15,415 nt of DNA from Thermoanaerobaculales bacterium (GTDB lineage: Bacteria > Acidobacteriota > Thermoanaerobaculia > Thermoanaerobaculales > Sulfomarinibacteraceae), in contig DAOPQC010000018.1 in NCBI GenBank assembly GCA_035358815.1, positions 1 through 15,415 on the forward strand, read 5' to 3'. A program made the position numbers and the translations under genes. Position 1 is the stretch's first letter; every line of letters begins with the position of its first letter. The notes under the pieces were generated by a model. That model was given only the letters and a program-made list of their open reading frames with translations, ran no database searches and was not told the origin of the DNA. Below are positions 12,692 through 15,415 of this stretch, piece after piece.

Positions 12692-13930
12692 ATGGGCTAC
12701 AAGGGTCGACTCGCGGCATGGTCGGCCGCGGGATTCCTCCGTCACCTGGCGTTGTACGGCGCCGTCCTGGCGGGCGCGCTGGCCCTGGTCGGAGCCGCGG
12801 TCGTCGCGGTGGGCTCGCTCGCCACCCGGATCGCGCTGGCGAAGGCCGACCGGGCAGCCGATCGGGAGTGGTCCGAGGCCCTGGCGCCGCTGTCGACCGT
12901 GCCCGAGCGCTACCCTACCACCGAGACCGATGACCGAGCGCTGCGCCTGGAGGCGATCGCGGGCTCCCTCGGCATCCAGCTCGCTGCCGGCGCCGCGCCG
13001 CAGCCGGCGCGCCCGACGGCAGGTGTCGATGCCGGGCGGCTCGCCAGCGCGGTGGCGCTGCTGCTCGCCGGCGATCCGCCGGTGTGGGCGATGGACGTCG
13101 CAGACTGCCGCGCCGCGCCGGCCACCAGCGAGCGCGGCCACCGCGAACTCCAGCGGCTCCTGCTCTCGACCGCCGAGCGCGCCATCGCCCAGGGCCAGCC
13201 GGCCCCAGCCGGCGAGCTCCTCGCGGCGTCGTGGCGGCTCAACGAGGCCCTGCTGCGCAGCCCTTGCCTCGACTGCCATCTCGCCGCCTGCGGAATCGTC
13301 GAGCAGCAGATGGCGCTGCTCGGCGAGCTGCCCGACCCGGGCGACGAGTGGCGCGTCCGCCTGGCCGCCCTCGACCTCGTGGAGCACACGCTGGAGGCGT
13401 ACCGCTTCGAGGCGTGGCGGGCGCGCTGCCTGGCCGACCACCGCTTCGCAGACCTCCACCCGGCAGCCTCCTGGCTTGTCCGCCCGCTGGCGCGCCTGGC
13501 GGCCCACCAGCAGCACGAGGCGATGCTGTTCGCGGTCCGCGAGCTGCCGCGGCGCGACCTCCGCTCGTTCGATGCCGACGCCTTCGTCGCCGAGCAGCAC
13601 GCCCGGGTCTCGCGCGCCAACCCGGTCGGCCAGTCGGCGCTGCCGCACGACTGGACCTCCTGGCCGCGCAGCCTGCGCGCGGCGCTCAGCGTCGACCTTG
13701 CCCTGCGCGTGCTCGAGCTGCGCGCGGCGGCACGGGCAGGCGGTCGCGAGGCACTCGGCCCGCAGCCCCGGCAGCCGTCGCGGCTCGCCGGCGTCGATTG
13801 GCTGTACGAGGCCGCACCGGGCGGCGTCGTCATCACCATCGACAGCGCGGGCTGGCCCGAGATGGCCGAGCGCCCGCTGCGCGCGGCCGTGGATCTGCGC
13901 CCGGCCACCCTTCGCGGAGGCGGAGCGTGA
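12692..13930 (+). CDS. Membrane-anchored protein of unknown function with a CxxCH motif
   Basis: I do not recognise an established family. The 412-residue product has one N-terminal membrane helix (about 19-45) after a short basic start, so most of the chain is probably outside the cytoplasm. Next come the segment PERYPTTETDDRALRLEAIAGSLGI (72-95, split here only by description: PERYPTTETDD, then a short helix), a Pro/Ala linker (100-112) and an Ala/Leu/Arg-rich, largely helical body. Cys192-Leu-Asp-Cys195-His196 matches the heme c attachment pattern, with further Cys at 139, 200 and 246; whether heme binds is unknown. The C-terminus has LAGVDWLYEAAPGGVVITI (365-383). It overlaps the next gene by 4 nt. 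It begins without a ribosome binding site, probably on a leaderless transcript. Codon use is as GC-rich as its neighbours. Confidence 0.75.
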   Translation: MGYKGRLAAWSAAGFLRHLALYGAVLAGALALVGAAVVAVGSLATRIALAKADRAADREWSEALAPLSTVPERYPTTETDDRALRLEAIAGSLGIQLAAGAAPQPARPTAGVDAGRLASAVALLLAGDPPVWAMDVADCRAAPATSERGHRELQRLLLSTAERAIAQGQPAPAGELLAASWRLNEALLRSPCLDCHLAACGIVEQQMALLGELPDPGDEWRVRLAALDLVEHTLEAYRFEAWRARCLADHRFADLHPAASWLVRPLARLAAHQQHEAMLFAVRELPRRDLRSFDADAFVAEQHARVSRANPVGQSALPHDWTSWPRSLRAALSVDLALRVLELRAAARAGGREALGPQPRQPSRLAGVDWLYEAAPGGVVITIDSAGWPEMAERPLRAAVDLRPATLRGGGA

Positions 13931-15318
13931 CCGAGGCGCCCCGCCCTCCGCGCCCACCCGGCCACGACACGGTGCCCGGAACGGCGCCCACCGCCAGGAC
14001 GACGCGCGCCGCCTTCACGATCACACCGCAGCAGCGCCGGCTCGCACGCGCGATCGGCGGCCGGGCAAACCGCATCCTGGAGCCGAACGAGGAGCTGCTG
14101 GCCATGTCAGAGGCGGTGGAGGACACTCGCCCGCTGGAGCGGGCCGTGCTCGGCGCCCTGTGGCCGCAGTCCCGGCGGGTCGCGCTGCTGCTGACCCCGC
14201 GGCGGCTGATCGAGATCGGGCTCAGCTGCTCCGGGCGACGGCCGCACGGCCGCATCCGCTCCTTTCCGTGGGACGGCATCCCGTCGCTGAAGATCGAGGA
14301 CGGCTGGCTCGAGGTGCGGACCTGGGCTCAGGGAGCTCATCGCTGGTGCCTGCGCGACGTCCCGGACGCCGCGGTCGAGGCGCGGCTGGCCAAGCGCGTC
14401 GACCTCGCGGTGTCGACCTACGTCCCCTCGATCAGCCGCACCGCGCCGCTCCTTCACTGCTCAAGCTGCGGCGCCAGCCGGGCCCCGGAGGCGGGCGGCT
14501 GCCGTCACTGCGGCGCGGCCGTGCGCTCGGCGCGGCTGGCGGCCTGGCTGGCGCTCGCCCTTCCGGGCGCCGGCCACCTCTACGCGCAGCGGCCGCTCGC
14601 GGCCGCGGCCCGCTGTGCGGCCGAGCTGGTGGCGTTCGCGCTGCTCGCCGCCGGAGTGCTCGCGACCACCGACCGCTGGCGAATCCTGGCGATCCTCGCG
14701 CTCGGGGTCGTCGTCGTGGGCGTGATGAAGCTGCACGCGGCGTGGTCGGCGCGGCTGCTTGCCACGCGCGCCGGCGCGATCACCCAGGCCGCGGCTGCCC
14801 GCTGGCGCCGCCTGGTGCCGGTCGGAGCGCTGCTCTCCCTTGCCGTCCTCACGGCACCCCTGCTGCTGATGGGCGTCCTCGACCGCGACGTCGACTGGCG
14901 ACTCCAGTTCGCCGACTCGAAGCGGGAGTGGGCGGTGTCGACGCCGCCCTTCGCGTCCGAGCTCGGCGACACTGCGAACCTGCGGGAGGTGTGGAGCCAC
15001 CGCGACGGCCAGTGGGTGCTGGTCCAGTCGTGGCCGTTCCGGCCGCTCGATTCGGCGCGGCGCACGACCGTCAGGCTGGGCCGCGAGTGGGGCGCCCGCG
15101 GGCTGCCGGCCGTCCTCGGGCCGCACCTCGTGCTCGGCGCATCCGGCGAGGCCCTGGGCGCGGACGGACGCCGGCTCGCCACCGCCGTCCTGCTGGTGAT
15201 CGACGCCGAGGCGAGAGACATCCACGCGCTGACCACCCCGGCCGAGCCGCCCGGCGCCGTCGAGCGCCTGCGCGAGCTGGTCGCGAGGTCGTACTGGGAG
15301 CCGGCTCGCGCACGGTAG
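13927..15318 (+). CDS. Zinc-ribbon membrane protein with N-terminal PH-like domain
   Basis: The 463-residue product has a Pro/Thr-rich start (1-30), then a domain (about 40-165) with the look of bacterial PH-like proteins: LLLTPRRLIEIG, a strand-rich stretch around RIRSFPWDGIPSLKIEDGWLEVRT, and a helix at DAAVEARLAKRV. A zinc ribbon follows (Cys178-x2-Cys181, Cys192-x2-Cys195), then four hydrophobic helices (about 203-220, 231-247, 251-268, 297-317). The first contains PGAGHLYAQRPL, a motif common in zinc-ribbon/TM2-like membrane proteins. The C-terminal 140 residues are probably extracytoplasmic and unassigned. Its function is unknown. The GTG start overlaps the previous stop codon (GTGA), with GGAGG about 6 nt upstream, so the two proteins are probably made together. 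Confidence 0.75.
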   Translation: MTEAPRPPRPPGHDTVPGTAPTARTTRAAFTITPQQRRLARAIGGRANRILEPNEELLAMSEAVEDTRPLERAVLGALWPQSRRVALLLTPRRLIEIGLSCSGRRPHGRIRSFPWDGIPSLKIEDGWLEVRTWAQGAHRWCLRDVPDAAVEARLAKRVDLAVSTYVPSISRTAPLLHCSSCGASRAPEAGGCRHCGAAVRSARLAAWLALALPGAGHLYAQRPLAAAARCAAELVAFALLAAGVLATTDRWRILAILALGVVVVGVMKLHAAWSARLLATRAGAITQAAAARWRRLVPVGALLSLAVLTAPLLLMGVLDRDVDWRLQFADSKREWAVSTPPFASELGDTANLREVWSHRDGQWVLVQSWPFRPLDSARRTTVRLGREWGARGLPAVLGPHLVLGASGEALGADGRRLATAVLLVIDAEARDIHALTTPAEPPGAVERLRELVARSYWEPARAR

Positions 15319-15369
15319 CCACGATCGGGAACCGGAACGGGCGGGGGCCGAGATCCTATCCCCCAGATC
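15319..15369. repeat. G-rich spacer with AGATCCTA repeats between convergent genes
   Basis: This spacer has a degenerate form of the hexamer theme (GGGAACC, GGAACGGG, GGGGG at 15328-15347) and two AGATCCTA copies (15351-15358 and 15365-15372); the second overlaps the stop codon of the minus-strand gene. AGATCCTATCCCC at 15351-15363 repeats 3089-3101. GGGGG (15343-15347) can pair with CCCCC (15360-15364). No standard terminator is seen. Confidence 0.5.
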
Positions 15370-15415
15370 CTAGATGTTGATTCTCACCAGGTTGTTCAGG
15401 TTCAGCCTGCTGACA
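15370..15415 (-). CDS. C-terminal end of an unidentified convergent gene (partial)
   Basis: Read on the minus strand, the last bases encode VSRLNLNNLVRINI followed by a TAG stop (15372-15370). Thirteen of the 14 codons end in G or C, with CTG, AAC and ATC dominating, as in the other genes of this window, so this is probably a real gene end. The rest lies beyond the window. I do not recognise the tail well enough to name the protein. Confidence 0.5.
   Translation of the reverse strand, partial: VSRLNLNNLVRINI

Noticed and set aside
10128..15380. Plus-strand open frame of 1750 codons across four genes
   Set aside because: Its product is Arg/Pro/Ala-rich and it lies out of frame with genes that have good starts, motifs and overlaps; it reflects high GC content.
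1..15415. tRNA or rRNA genes
   Set aside because: No cloverleaf with a TTC-loop and CCA-like end, and no rRNA signature, was seen on either strand.

Overview
This is a GC-rich bacterial chromosomal window with tightly packed, mostly recognisable genes and three repeat-rich spacers. Gene content suggests an aerobic, Gram-negative-like bacterium: a caa3-type cytochrome oxidase of the A2 subclass, a NapH/NapG-like polyferredoxin next to a DUF362 protein, an M28 peptidase ending in an 'FxDGFESGD..AWS' tail, and a CSLREA/beta-helix secreted protein. Together with the G/A-rich hexamer arrays between genes, this recalls Acidobacteriota of the Thermoanaerobaculia type. That placement is an inference from memory of such genomes; no marker gene is present.

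Layout: (a) 1-555: a plus-strand terminator for a gene left of the window, a 445-bp non-coding block with two oppositely oriented hexamer arrays (G-quadruplex motifs on opposite strands), then a minus-strand terminator. (b) 556-2457 minus: secreted parallel beta-helix protein. (c) 2458-3120: 660 bp without a convincing gene, holding two identical 45-bp repeats built of 11-bp units, hairpins beside them, two adjacent GACC-NN-GGTC dyads and an orphan hairpin with a T7 tract. (d) 8499 down to 3121 on the minus strand: a six-gene oxidase operon, sco - coxB (CuA plus cytochrome c) - coxA - coxC - coxD (subunit IV) - a second subunit III-like gene, with overlaps or gaps of 11 nt or less. (e) 8625-10040 minus: secreted M28 aminopeptidase. 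(f) Divergent, plus strand from 10165: DUF362 protein (Tat-like signal) and a NapH-NapG-like fusion with motifs for six [4Fe-4S] clusters. (g) 12692-15318 plus: two overlapping genes of unknown function, a membrane-anchored protein with a CxxCH motif and a bPH-like/zinc-ribbon/membrane protein, probably started from a leaderless promoter. (h) 15370-15415 minus: the last 14 codons of a convergent gene running off the window.

How they work together: SCO delivers copper to the CuA site of CoxB. Electrons pass from the fused cytochrome c domain through CuA to heme a and the heme a3-CuB site of CoxA, while CoxC, CoxD and the extra subunit III-like protein complete the membrane complex. The DUF362/polyferredoxin pair looks like a separate membrane electron-transfer module whose donor and acceptor are not visible here. 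The least explained parts are the intergenic repeats, the DUF362-polyferredoxin pair and the two-gene operon at the right.
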